A DNA stretch of 64,000 nt, taken from the NCBI GenBank assembly GCA_024500155.1, contig CM044869.1, forward strand, positions 45,215,898-45,279,897, read 5' to 3'. The notes beneath the pieces are model-generated. The model did no database searches. It had not been told where the DNA came from and saw nothing but the letters and a program-made list of their open reading frames with translations. The number at the start of each line of letters is the position of its first letter. The stretch's first letter is position 1. Of this stretch, positions 11,801 through 22,614 are shown one piece after another. Source of the DNA: Chenopodium formosanum (lineage: Eukaryota; Streptophyta; Magnoliopsida; Caryophyllales; Amaranthaceae). The translations under genes and the position numbers were made by a program.

Positions 11801-12161
11801 TACAGCAAGGTACGGACTGATGACAGAAGAAAGAAACGAAGCAGAACTAATTCACAATTTAGACACAGTAGAGGAGCTAAGGGAAGACGCACAAATGAGA
11901 ATGGCAGCATACCAACAGGAAGTAGCAAGATCCTTCAACAAGAACGTTAGAGTCAAAGCCTTCAAGCTAGGAGACTGGGTCCTCAGAAAGGTATACGAAA
12001 ACACCAAGGAAGTTAATGCAGGAATGCTAGCACCCAACTGGGAAGGACCCTATGAAGTCACCAAGGTAGTAGGTAATGGAGCATACAGACTCAGGAATGC
12101 AGAAGGGAAAGAAGTGCAGCGAAGCTGGAACGCAGCACATTTAAAATTATATCATTTCTGA
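8856..12161 (+). CDS. pol: Gypsy Pol: RT, two RNase H domains, integrase; interrupted by one TGA
   Basis: Open in the same frame as gag-pro from 8856 except for a TGA at 11556-11558. RT core has the YIDD box at 9567-9578 and upstream blocks FMDAYSGYNQI and MPFGLKNAGATYQ. The RT-linked RNase H follows (YYVSKTLLSAETRYASLEK). A second, archaeal-type RNase H begins near HTDGAAN at about 10436, with NNEAEYEAL and NTEADALANL, a hallmark of TAT elements. Integrase has a zinc-binding region ending CLACQKH, then the DDE core: D in WGMDIV, D in ITDNGSQF, E in ANGQAES. The TGA falls between the second D and the E. The C-terminus ends HLKLYHF with no chromodomain. The premature stop most likely inactivates integrase in this copy. 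Confidence 0.92.
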
Positions 12162-12807
12162 AGAAGGTACGCAATTGTTATTTCTATTTTGTATTTCAAG
12201 AAAACACAAAAAAAAAACAGGAAAACAAGCAAAAATACAAAAAAAATCAGAAAACAGAAAAACACAAAAATCTCCAACAGCCAGATTCAGCACGAAAGGT
12301 ACTCATCTATCTTTATCTTTTGTCAATTTACTTTATGATCATTACGAGTACTGACTTTGGTATCGGAGGGCCGTTGGGGAAACCCACGGCCACCCCTCAC
12401 CTTCTTCTGTTTTGCAAGGAACATGACTGACATTACTGAACAAGGACGCAACAAGTCCCTTTACTATAGAACAAAGGCAAGGCATTCCTGAAAAGAACAG
12501 ACCTACTACCCTCACAAAACTTACAAACACACGTAAGTAACACCATTACTATACAACTGTAATACAACTGTAATACACTCGTGATACAACTGCAAACACA
12601 CCACACTATGCAGAAACGACAATCACACAGCAAGAAAGACAGAAATACTTAGTTGCATTGCAACAAAATTAAACAAAGCATCCAGCTACAGAAGCGTAGC
12701 ACAAAATAAAAACAAATTATCCAGACTGTACTAAGGCAGTAAACAGAAACAGCATCCAAAGTTGTACATTTTTTATTAAAAAGAAAGGTGACACAACACC
12801 AGCTAAA
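12162..12807. other. Spacer between pol and the antisense ORF
   Basis: Starts A-rich (aaaacacaaaaaaaaaac) and continues with no conserved ORF on either strand. It probably contains the 3' untranslated parts of both the sense pol and the antisense transcript. Confidence 0.5.
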
Positions 12808-14751
12808 CTAATTTTCTCCCGTGTTGTCAGCAGGGGCTACTTCTTCAGCTACAGGCCTCATCACCTCTGGGGCATCCTTCACTTCTTCATTGTGTGGAGA
12901 ATTCACTTCCTCATCAGCAAAGCTCAGCAGTAGGGAACCAGGAGCAGCAGTCCCTTCAGGAAATGCCTTCTCAAAAGAAGCCTTGTCACCATCATAATCC
13001 CAAGCCTCATGCTTTCCTTGCTGAAACTCCTCCATCATCTCAAGACGTGCCTTCCCATAATAGTACGTAGCAGCATCAATGGCCTCATTAGCAGCTTCTT
13101 TCAGGGTACCCTTCAACCCGTCCCGCTCAGAAATGCAGTCCCGATGCTTAGCCCGTTCAGACTTCAAAGCCTCAGTACCAGCCTTGTACTTGTCAGACAG
13201 AGCATCACGCTCCTTCTTCATAGCCTCATACACCCGAGAAAATTCTGACACTTTGCCTAAAACACCAAGGCAGGACTGGAGGCTCTGCACAGCAAAGATG
13301 AAGTGTAAGAAGCATATTTCAATAAGGTCGATTTTATGCAAAAAAATTTTGGAGTACACTATACCTGGAAGGACTGTACAACCGCTTCCTGTGAAAGATC
13401 AGCAAAAGTCATTGAAGACTGGCGATCCTTGAAGGAAGGAAACAACAAGGTATCCACATGTGGAGCAAGAGAGTCAAAGGAAAATTCAGCAGCGTCAACA
13501 TCAATGGGTATCTCCAACTTCCTCTTAAGACCAGCACGAGGCGGAGGCGGAGGTACAGCACCCCTAGGAGCAACCATCTTGATGGGAACAGCCTCAGAAG
13601 TCTGGGGGGACGAACGAGACTTAAGACGGCCCAAGATGGAAGATGAGCTAAGAAGATCATGAGACCTCAGTGACCTTGATGTATCTACAAGGAATACAGT
13701 CAGTTCAAATACTTTACAACAAGGATCACATCAAAAATATACAGCAAGGACGCTAATAACAAACAACCAAGACCAACAAGTACGCGCAAATATGTTCAAC
13801 AAGGAAACAGCCAATTCAAAAACAAAAACACACAGACTAAAAACCAACCACGCATTCACAAAAGCATAAGCGCAACAAAACATCGAAACTCACAAGAGAG
13901 AAAGAAAACAAACCTTGAGACATGGTTGGAGCAACTTTCTGTTCAGAATTAGACTCGTCCAAAGACTTAATTTGAATAACTACTTCAGGCTGCGTCAGTT
14001 TGATGAAAGACCTCTCGTCTGCACTCAACTCGTATAACTTGTCTATCAAAGATGGAGACTGAGAGCGTTGCTTCAATTTACTCACTGCAACCAACAGGCA
14101 AATAAGCCCAAATCAACAAAGAAGGAGAGAAGAACATAAAAGAATAAGAAAACAAAATACCTTCGGCCTCAACAGTGTCAATCAAAAAATCACAATCATC
14201 ACCCAACGAATCAATCCTCACAAAGAAGAACTTGTGATACCACTTCTTGTCAAACGCCTTCTCCAAATAAGTCACCAAAGGACCAACACCATCCTTCAGA
14301 CGAAGACCAACCCGACCTTTACCACTGGTCCTAATAGTGTAAGGGTAACACAAATCCCTCACGTCAAGTTCTATACCCAATTTCACACTCAGCAAATCCA
14401 GAATTCTCAATACCCTCCAAGTTTGGGGCAATATTGACAAGGCGAAACCCTAACTCTAGAAAGAAATTGACGAACAAGAGCAGAAAAAGGAAACGTATGC
14501 CCAATTACAAAAGGGTACTCAAAGAAACACACCCAACCAGGGGCAATCCAGTCAGCCCTCTCCCTGGCTGACGGAATTTTCACCACAACCCCATCAGGAA
14601 AACGTGCAAGTGCAGCGATGTTCTGGACTTCCTCCTTCGTAACAGTGGAAGGATAGGTATCCTTGACAGGAAAAACATTCTGCGCCACCAAGTTCGGCTT
14701 TTTCACACCCTCATCCACCCCAGCAAACACCACTCTCACATGATCATCCAT
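12808..14751 (-). CDS. Antisense spliced ORF of the gypsy element (Transposase_28-like product)
   Basis: On the minus strand inside the retrotransposon. Proposed exons: 14161-14751 (with one frameshift), 13914-14084, 13684 down to 13365, and 13284 down to 12808, all with GT-AG borders and compatible phase. The N-terminal part (PFVIGHTFPFSALVRQF, then a segment around LRILDLLSVKLGIELDVRDL) recalls the family called 'putative gypsy-type transposon' (Pfam Transposase_28, by memory). A Pro-rich basic segment follows (GAVPPPPPRAGLKRK), then a coiled coil (MKKERDALSDKYKAGTEALK) and an acidic tail. A one-base deficit in the G run at 14425-14428 (plus strand) shifts the frame inside exon 1, so this copy is probably broken. 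Extra antisense ORFs between pol and the 3' LTR are known in TAT elements; function unknown. Confidence 0.72.
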
Positions 14752-15060
14752 CGCAAAAACAAGAGAAAAGAAAAATACAAAGTAAAACAGAGCAAACAGA
14801 GAGGAGAGAGAAAATACCTGATGAAATTGAAATTAGGGGCAAAGCAATTGAAGTGATTAGACAACAGCCTGCACACCCAATAAATACCAAAGACGGAAAT
14901 AAAACCGCCTTTCACAGTTATCGAGGAACTTGCTTTAAAACCGCCACCACTTTCTATGTTGCTAACCGTTGGAGCAATTTCTGAATTTCAAAATATTTTC
15001 TAGAATTTTCTTTAGGTAATTTTCACTTCCAAATACTTGGAAATAAAAATTAGGGGCAAT
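14752..15060. other. Region between the antisense ORF start and the 3' LTR
   Basis: No gene seen. It would hold the promoter of the antisense ORF (minus strand) and ends in the polypurine tract. Confidence 0.5.
15044..15058 (+). promoter_or_regulatory. Polypurine tract of gypsy element
   Basis: Purine-rich AAAAATTAGGGGC just upstream of the 3' LTR, where plus-strand DNA priming is expected. It is not a perfect purine run. Confidence 0.6.
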
Positions 15061-15615
15061 TGTTGGGCCCGTATTGTAATACGACCCATAACATCTAGGG
15101 CATCAATCCAAGGTCAATGGTTCAGCAAAAGTAGGCAAAACGGCTTGATTGGAGTAAACAAGGAAAGCACCACCATACATATCAATCAAGAGGATACTTG
15201 CCAAAAATATACCTACAGGACAGGGAAGAAGATAAATCAAGAAGATCTTCTTCGTTTTGAATATATTCTGAAGATATTTGTAAACCCTAGAGATCCCTAG
15301 GTATAAATAAGTGTAATTAGACATTTTTTAGCACTGATGTACGCACATATACTCTGAATATAATTGAATTACTCGGCATTCATCTACGGAGCTTCGTCCC
15401 TACTGAAGAAGGAGGCTAGTCCTTATTCAGTATCGTATCTCTAAACTTACTCTTTACATAGTAGAGTTCATTCTGTTTGTTTATTGTAGTTTCATTGCTT
15501 ATCTATTGCTTTATTATTGCTTTATTGCTATTTTATGCGCTTTTGGTAGTATGATTGTTATTACCCCTCAAACCTAGCAGATTCTCATATGTCCTTGTTG
15601 AGATTTGCCTAAACA
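15061..15615 (+). repeat. 3' LTR of gypsy element
   Basis: 555 bp; identical by eye to the 5' LTR except for two transitions. It ends GCCTAAACA, followed by the duplicated GTCTG at 15616-15620, which continues gene B exon 9. Confidence 0.95.
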
Positions 15616-18175
15616 GTCTGTGGTGTTTAACGATCCTGGTTGGTAATCTGCGTACTCATTTGATCCATCTCGTTCAGCCTAAGAGAAGCAAAAATTGATT
15701 TCAGGCATTGGAGTCTGCAAATCTATATGTTGCTTATAGTATTTGTTTTGATGGGTAGATTCAAAACATTTAACCATCTTTATATACTACGTATATTGTA
15801 TACATGTAATACCTTCCCCATGTCACCAAAAATAACAACACGTTGCAAGGAGCTTTGTCCGGGATATGGAGATGACTTGAACTGATACTTCTTGCTCCAT
15901 ACATATGTACCGTTAGTTAAGAGATGACCCAACCTATATATATGTCTGGAAAACATAAAATCAATGACATATTTAAGGATTAAAGTCGTTATAATGAACA
16001 TATTATTAATCATTAGTCGCGATAAGCATGCTAGTGTATACTAAACCAATGTTTGCATACTTGATGTTGGGCCACAGATCTTTCAAGAAGCTAGTGTGAA
16101 TAAATCCAGGATCACGCCAACCAACAGTTCTTGCAGGTGCAGCTACATGATAGCCAAAGACACTTCTTACACACTTATTTCGTGAAGTTTAACAATATTG
16201 ATTAAGCATTCACTTAATGATAGAGATTTTGATATGTTTGCACTTTCTAGGTAAACTAATACAAAGATATACTGAATTATAAGTGATTAAGTGAAGAAGA
16301 ACCGTACCACACATTTGGTTACGGGTAAATGTCAGAGTTCCTGCTGGTGATCGCGTAGTGTGAGCACCAGGCATACCCCACTCAACAAAAGGAATTGCTT
16401 CATCTATTTCATAGCCGCTTGTCCATGTTACTGTCATCTGCATGATTACAGGAATGATAGTTAAATCTTCCATTCTTGTAATGGTTTAGTATATTATTTC
16501 GTACCAAAAACTATAGGAAAATGAATTTTACAGAACATTAGCTTTCAAAAATTTTAAGATTCTACTAATTCATGTTAAAGTCTCTGATGAAACTAAAATA
16601 GTCAGACACTTTTGAGTTATTGTCACACGACACACGTACTATATTAGGATATCTGAATAATAGTCATTTTTGTTTAAGAATAGTACACTGACCTGTTTGA
16701 TTGTTTAAGTAAATGATGATACGAATATAACACGAATGTAACTTTGAAGTATAAACATACCACATCCCAAGTTTCTCCGAGAGCAAGTCGTGGATAGACA
16801 GGGGCTTTAGGATTTGCAAATGAGATGGTGTTCGATACTGCAACTAGCTTCGGCTACAACATTGAACACATAACATCAATTATAAACACAGAGTAGCAAC
16901 AATATAACTATATCATATTATCATTTAAAATTGAGAAACTTACACTAGATAATCCACCAGAAAATAACGCAAAGGAAAAATCAGTTCGTTGATTGATCAA
17001 TAGAAACTTCAAAGTGGTTGTTCCAGAATTTGTATAATCTGAATTCGAGTGATTTGCATACTGGTACTGAAATTCAATAATAACAAAAAAATTAAGTTAT
17101 AATCTAAACTTGATAATGTGTAATGAATTAAAATGTCATTTGATATATATTTTATTTACCTTAATGGGTGCAGTGCAAATAAAAGGTTTTAGAACTCTTG
17201 AGTTACCAACTTCCTCGCAATTTGCTGATGCACTGCTCATGTTTAAAAATAAATATAATCATTAAACTAAAAAGATGAGAATGCTTTTGACATTTCAATA
17301 CATGTTAATTAAAACTATTCAAATTAAAAAAAATAGTTGATCTCAAAGAGTATGTAGTTTATATGTCTCATGTTACAACAATTATAAATTTAAAACAAAT
17401 TTTGTAAAATACATAAATACTCTGTAGTATATTCCCTCCGTTCTAAAATAAAAACATAATTTCTTTCTAGATCCGTAATAGATTACGTTTTATAATGACT
17501 TTTAATCACCAAAATCTCTTTACCCCATTATACTTTCTCTCATTTATTTCCACATATGTTTAGTTCAACTTATTCAATTTTATATTTGCTTTCAAATGAC
17601 ATGGTGCAAACAAGATTATATTCTAGGTGTTCCCTCAATAGTCCAAAATTTAACTATCTAAGCTCTGGAAATAGTAAACTTAAGTACAAAAACTACAAAT
17701 CGTCAAGTTTGAACTTAATATAGTGTGAAAAGTTTGCATAATATTAAAACGGTTTTATGTAAACAAAAACAAGTAGTATTATAAAGCATTGTTAAAGGGA
17801 AGAAAGAATTATAGTATACTTGAACTTAGCCGGGGAAAAAACTCCAATCCAATCATCTGAAGACGGATTGGGTGATCGGAGCTTCACAGTTACCCATTCA
17901 GTATCCTCATTCTGCAACCAATTGAAAACACTTAATTATAATACGACGCATTAACAATAATTAAGTATCAATAATTCAATATCAATTATACTCGGTTTAA
18001 TTAAAATTGAAGTTGTATCTACAAATAAAAGTTTTTACCAAATACGGAGTAATTTTTTTCTGATTACGGAGTATTGCATTAAGCAAAATTTGCACCAAAA
18101 AAAAAAAAAAAAAAAAATTGATTAAGCAAAAAAAAAAAAAATTAAAATAAAAAAAAAAATATAAAAATACACTTA

Positions 18176-18264
18176 GAACCTGTTCACTTCAACTTAATTT
18201 CAATTCAGTTTAGTTTAAATCCAATCAGTTCAGTTCAACTCAACTCAATAAATGTGAACTGGCC
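18176..18264. mobile_element. Small PIF/Harbinger-like MITE
   Basis: 89 bp in intron 1 of gene B, flanked by TTA on both sides, with ends GAACCTGTTCAC and GTGAACTGGCC and a CAGTT-rich core. It belongs with the better preserved copy at 55356. Confidence 0.6.
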
Positions 18265-18981
18265 TTAGTATAAAAAAATCTATACATTAGTTCAAGTGTT
18301 CAACAATTATGTACATAAATTTAAACCTTGGAAACATGGTGGTGCAAGTAAACACTGCCTCCACCAGGTGAGGATAATTACTTGGTTTGTTATCCTTCGA
18401 TTCCGTGTTAAAAATGACTCCACCAATATTGTAATAACCCCTTTCTTTTTCTAATAACTCTCTTATTTAATTATGAATATAATCCAATTACTCTTATCAA
18501 TTTTTATTTATTTATTTATTTATTTTTAATAAGATACCATATAAAATCATTAATCTACATATCAAGTTATCACCTTAAATGTTATGCAAAAGTGAGTGTA
18601 ACTAGAATTTTAGGATAATATGATGAAAGTGATCACGCCTTATTATTTTGGTTAGAACGTAAGAGTATTACACTTCCGCACATAAAGATCAGTGCATATA
18701 ATATAAGGACTTACATATATAATGGATTATTAGCTGAAAAATTGATAAGCATGAATATAGAGAAGATCGATGTATGATACCTTCAAACCTAGCAAAGAAG
18801 GAGAAACTTTTATGGAAGCTTTCTTATGAAGAGCTAGAGTTGTACTTAGAATATCAATCTTGGATAATGGTTGCACACCATGATGAGCATGATTTTTAGC
18901 CAAAGATTTTGAAAAATAAGAAGAAAATAATATGGTTGTGACAATTAGTAGAGCTTTCCCTAGTGAATAGCTCTTCTCCAT

Positions 18982-19759
18982 GATTATTGATGATAATAGA
19001 GTGATTAATTGGCTGTGTTCAAGTTCTTTTTTTTTTTTTTTTTTTTTTGAAAAAGGCTGTGTTCAAGTTCTTGTTATTAGCTTTATTTATACACACGTCC
19101 TTCATTTTCTATTTGATATTTAATAATAAGTACTATCTCTTGTCAATAAATAAATGTAATTGTATGCTTTTATGTGCATGTGAATCTTATAGTTTGTCAT
19201 ACATTTAAATAACACAAAGTTTCATATACAATCACAATATAATATTTTATATATTTTTTAATTCTTCTTCTCTCTCTTCACTATTTCCTCTTTCTCTCTT
19301 CTCTTTTAATTTCTTCTTCTCCAGTTAGCCACTTATATCACCCCCTTCTCTAAGCTATCTCCTCTTTCTCTATCCTCCTTTCTCCAAAAAAGGGCAGCAT
19401 ACTTGCAAAACAAACCACCTGCAATTACAAAGGAAGAACGAATGTCCTCCACCAACCCGTCGTCGTACTCCGTGAGCTCCTCGTACTCTGTCGTCGGAAA
19501 ATAACTTAAAGGTTTTTAAGTCTAAATTAGGCCATAAAAACTCTAGATCTAGAGTTTTCATGGTCGAATTTGGCCTTTTTAGCCATATTTGAAGTGAAAT
19601 TCGAATCCATTGTTAATTTTAAAGGTATTTGTTCAATTTAATTTTTTTTTTAATGATTTGGTTGTGGGTTCGGTTGGATCTATGTTTGTTTATGGGTTTG
19701 GTGTATGGTGGTGGTGGTGGCATGGCGTATTGGGGGTGGGGCTAGTGGCGTTTTGGGGG
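18982..19759. other. Upstream region of gene B
   Basis: Contains a T run near 19028 and a pyrimidine-rich stretch at 19260-19380. It presumably includes the gene B promoter. Short ORFs here look like chance. Confidence 0.45.
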
Positions 19760-20160
19760 TGGTGGTGGGTCAAGGGTTACTAGGTTGGGGGTTACTTAAG
19801 GGGTTACTAGATGGGTAGGTCGAGGGTTACTTAAGGAGTTACTAGATAGGTTACTTAAGTGGGGTTACTTGAAGGGGTTACTTGGGAGGTTATTTAAGTG
19901 AGGTTACTTGAAGGGTTACTGGAGGGGTTACTTAAGTGGGGTTACTAAGTTGGAGGGGTTACTAAGTCAGAGGGGTTACTTGGTCCGGTCAAGGGCTACT
20001 AAGTCAGAGGGGTTACTAGAGGGGTTACTTGAGGGATTACTTGGTCCGGTCAGGGGTTACTTGGTCTAGTCAGGAGTTATTAGGTCCGGTCAGGGGTTAC
20101 TTGGTTGGAGGGTTTACTAGATTGGTGGGATTACTAGGTTGGTGGGGTTACTTTGTCATT
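19760..20160. repeat. Degenerate minisatellite, GGGGTTACTTGGTCCGGTCA-type units
   Basis: About 400 bp of head-to-tail, imperfect units of roughly 15-25 bp, each with GGGTTACT and often GGTC. The reverse complement (GACC-AAGTAACCCC) resembles the arrays at 29.93 and 31.60 kb. Confidence 0.8.
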
Positions 20161-20469
20161 TGCTGATTTGACACCCTGCCGCATGGTGCGGCCAGCTGCA
20201 CCAGAAAATACACTTTTTAAATAATCATTATGTCTATGTCTAGTGGCAGAGCCACTATATATCCTAAATTTTTAAAGTTTGTAAATAGTTATTTAAATAA
20301 AATACAAAGAGTATTATAGTATTCAAACTTATTAGCAGCTTAGTGGTTGGATCATTACCTTATTTACCTTTTGGTTACGGGTTCAAATACCTTACTCAAA
20401 ATTTGTTAATCTTGATCTACCATTATTAAAATCCTGACTCTGCCACTGTTTATGTTAAAAAAAAAAAAA

Positions 20470-20495
20470 TAATAATAATAATAATAATAATAATA
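20470..20495. repeat. (AAT)n microsatellite
   Basis: About eight to nine AAT units preceded by an A run. Confidence 0.9.
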
Positions 20496-20877
20496 CACGT
20501 TTTGTCTTTCAAATTGAAGTTGTCAGCATATGTGAAAGCATTTGACAATTTTTTATTTATTTATTATTTTTTTTAGGGTCAGGAGTAAGGATAATTAATC
20601 TTGCACTACCTCAACCTCATGGTTTTTTTGGTTCTATACTTACAGGTCAGACACTTGAAATTGAGGGAGAACTGTAAAAGATATGCATCTTCATCAAGTA
20701 ATGCTATTAGAAGGATTCAACTTTATGACCTCTAGGTTATAAGGCAAATCCCTAATCAATTACATGTTTACAACTAGCAAGCTTGATGAGAGCAAATGAT
20801 AAGTTGCATATGGGTCATCCATTGTACGGTTATTAATTTATTACGGTGTAACTGTGTAAGTGTCTAAACTATATATA

Positions 20878-21306
20878 TCTCTTTTTATACTATATATTAA
20901 AAAGCGTTCCTTTCAAAGGAACGGTGCCACATGGCGCGCCACGTAAGCTTGCCGTTTCATTTAACAAAATAATTAAACTATGCTTTGGGCAAGAATTGAA
21001 CCTGTAACCTCCAAAATACAAAGGTCATACATTTATCATCTCAACCAACTTTGATTAATGTTTTAAATTTTACATAATTAACATTATATATTCCTTTAAC
21101 ATATTAAGTAAATTAGAGGTTATATTTTTTTATTTATATTTCACAACATTAGAAAACAAATACATATGAGGTAAAAATAATATACACACACACACACACA
21201 CAAAATACCCAAACCACAAACTAACTATACAAATAGTAGAACATAATTATCAAATTAAAGAACTATAAACTAGAACCCTCGGGGCATCGCACAGGCCACA
21301 CACTAG
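20878..21306 (+). mobile_element. Non-autonomous Helitron (429 bp)
   Basis: The 5' end TCTCTTTTTATACTATATAT is preceded by A; the 3' end CACACTAG is followed by T, fitting Helitron insertion between A and T. A GC-rich, now imperfect hairpin (CTCGGGGCATCGCACAGG) lies about 10 bases before the CTAG end. No Rep/helicase ORF. A (CA)n tract is internal. Confidence 0.7.
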
Positions 21307-21340
21307 TTTTTTTTATATTAAAAGACAGTAATTGGATGTA

Positions 21341-21345
21341 CTTAT
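21341..21345. repeat. Left target-site duplication of the copia element (CTTAT)
   Basis: CTTAT precedes the 5' LTR and recurs at 29758-29762 after the 3' LTR. Confidence 0.93.
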
Positions 21346-22091
21346 TGAAGGAGTTATGTCTTCGTCGTGTGCAATTACTAGATATATAATTGGATCAAAT
21401 TACGGAGATAATTAAGTCCGGACATTTGGGTCGTCGTTTTGCCATAGCTAGAGGTACTTACGATCTTTGGACTAGTAAAATAGGCCAAAGCCCAATTGGA
21501 CGGATCCTATAAGGTCACACAAAGGGGCTAGATCGAGCATTAGAGGACGAGGCCCATCATGGGCCTCATCACTCTAGGTGGCCGGCCATATGGGGCTTTA
21601 AGAGGCTATTGGGCTTCGCGCCCTAGTCTAATTATAATGAGATTATAAATAGACTAGGTGCCTAGGTTTGCAAGTAAGGAATTTACTGATCATTTAGATC
21701 AAACCCTAATTAGCAAACACGAAACCAACCCCCTCTCATACTCCCTCTCTCACGGCTCTCTCCTCCTCCTAGGCGCGGTGGTGTCTCGTGGTGGTGGTGG
21801 TTCGTGCGGTGGTCGGTTGTCCGAAAAGGTGATGATCGCGGTTTTCCTCAATCACTCGACCAATCTAGTATTGGTGGACGGCTCGTTCGAATCTCGTGGA
21901 CTAAGTAGAGGAGCAACACTTGGGGCTCTATTCTCTCCCTGATTTGCCTGTCGAATAGCTTCGTGGAATTCACGCTTCAAAGGTATGATTATGTGTCTTG
22001 TGTGTTATGCATGCGATCCTTGGATTAGGTACTCTATTGAATATGATTCATATATATTATTTCCGCTGCGTAGTACCTATAAACTCCTACA
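21346..22091 (+). repeat. 5' LTR of copia element
   Basis: Starts TGAAGGAGTT, ends ACTCCTACA: AGGAGT at the start and ACTCCT at the end form a short inverted repeat. TATAAATA at 21644-21651 is the likely TATA box. Confidence 0.95.
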
Positions 22092-22092
22092 G

Positions 22093-22101
22093 TGGTATCA
22101 G
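22093..22101 (+). promoter_or_regulatory. Primer binding site of copia element
   Basis: TGGTATCAG, one base after the LTR, is the start of the initiator tRNA-Met complement. The match then degrades (TTAGCC instead of AGAGCC), so the pairing is short. Confidence 0.75.
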
Positions 22102-22614
22102 TTAGCCTCTTGCATGAACGCGCTAGATCATAATAATACGATTATTTGATGTCCACGTTAATTTTCTAATCAATTAAGAGGGAGAAATTAATTTAATTAT
22201 GGTTCGATTATTATATTTAATGTGATTAAACTTTTGGAATCGATTAAATGCGATTTAATTATGCTCAAATAGCCATGAAGAGGACCGAATTATGCCCTAA
22301 ATTGTTCGAATTTTTCGAACACCCTAACCCTAGTTTCGAATAAATTTCGAAATTTATAGCCCTAAAATATGATTTTTGTGCTTGATTTTGATTTAATTTG
22401 ATTTGTTTTATGTTTCATAATTTTAATTGGGTTGATTTCTGCATAAAAATGTTTTATGTATGATCATAGATTTAATTTTAAAAGTTATAATTAAATTGGG
22501 ATTAATTTTATGATGAACCCTAATTTTAAAGTTGAATGTGATTTAATTTTAATCTTATGGACTAATTTAATTTAATTAGGATAAATGTTGTTTTAATTAA
22601 AAAAAAATCATTTA

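Larger units (their letters stand above)
6108..15615 (+). mobile_element. Ty3/gypsy LTR retrotransposon, TAT-like lineage, full length (9508 bp)
   Basis: Order: LTR (6108-6662), primer binding site, gag-protease ORF, leaky-looking UAG, RT-RNase H-second RNase H-integrase ORF, a 2.9-kb region with an antisense spliced ORF, purine tract, LTR (15061-15615), with 5-bp duplications outside. The second RNase H after the RT-linked one, the lack of a chromodomain, and the extra antisense ORF are features reported for the TAT/Ogre/Retand group. Only two LTR differences were found by eye (t/c in 'aggYaaaacgg', g/a in 'catacRtatc'), about 0.4%. At assumed rates of 7e-9 to 1.3e-8 per site per year this is roughly 0.14-0.26 million years. 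It lies antisense to host gene B. An internal TGA in integrase suggests this copy is not fully autonomous. Confidence 0.95.
4848..18981 (-). pseudogene. Purple acid phosphatase-like gene B, disrupted by a gypsy element in exon 9
   Basis: Exons (minus): 18781-18981, 17820-17911, 17160-17232, 16944-17066, 16761-16853, 16308-16437, 16061-16142, 15813-15945, 15616-15678 plus 5960-6107 (one exon split by the transposon), 5726-5851, 5310-5619, 4848-5153. Without the insertion and its duplicated 5 bp the exons total 1875 nt (624 aa), with all phases compatible and no stop or frameshift. Signal peptide at residues 1-28; N-terminal domain in exons 1-7; metallophosphoesterase domain in exons 8-12. Metal-binding blocks: GDMG (about 305), GDMPY (346), GNHE (379), AGH and GHVH. 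The insertion falls after about residue 330, between blocks I and II. The intact splice sites and frame say the loss is recent. A truncated N-terminal product is possible; a functional enzyme is not expected unless the whole element is spliced out. Confidence 0.9.

Noticed and set aside
17433..17470. Stowaway-like end TTCCCTCCGTTCTAAAATAA in gene B intron
   Set aside because: No matching inverted end with TA was found nearby, so a complete element cannot be claimed.
21658..21942. 94-residue open frame in both copia LTRs
   Set aside because: It starts with GTG, not ATG, duplicates exactly in both LTRs, and has low-complexity Ser/Gly content; composition of the R/U5 region explains it.
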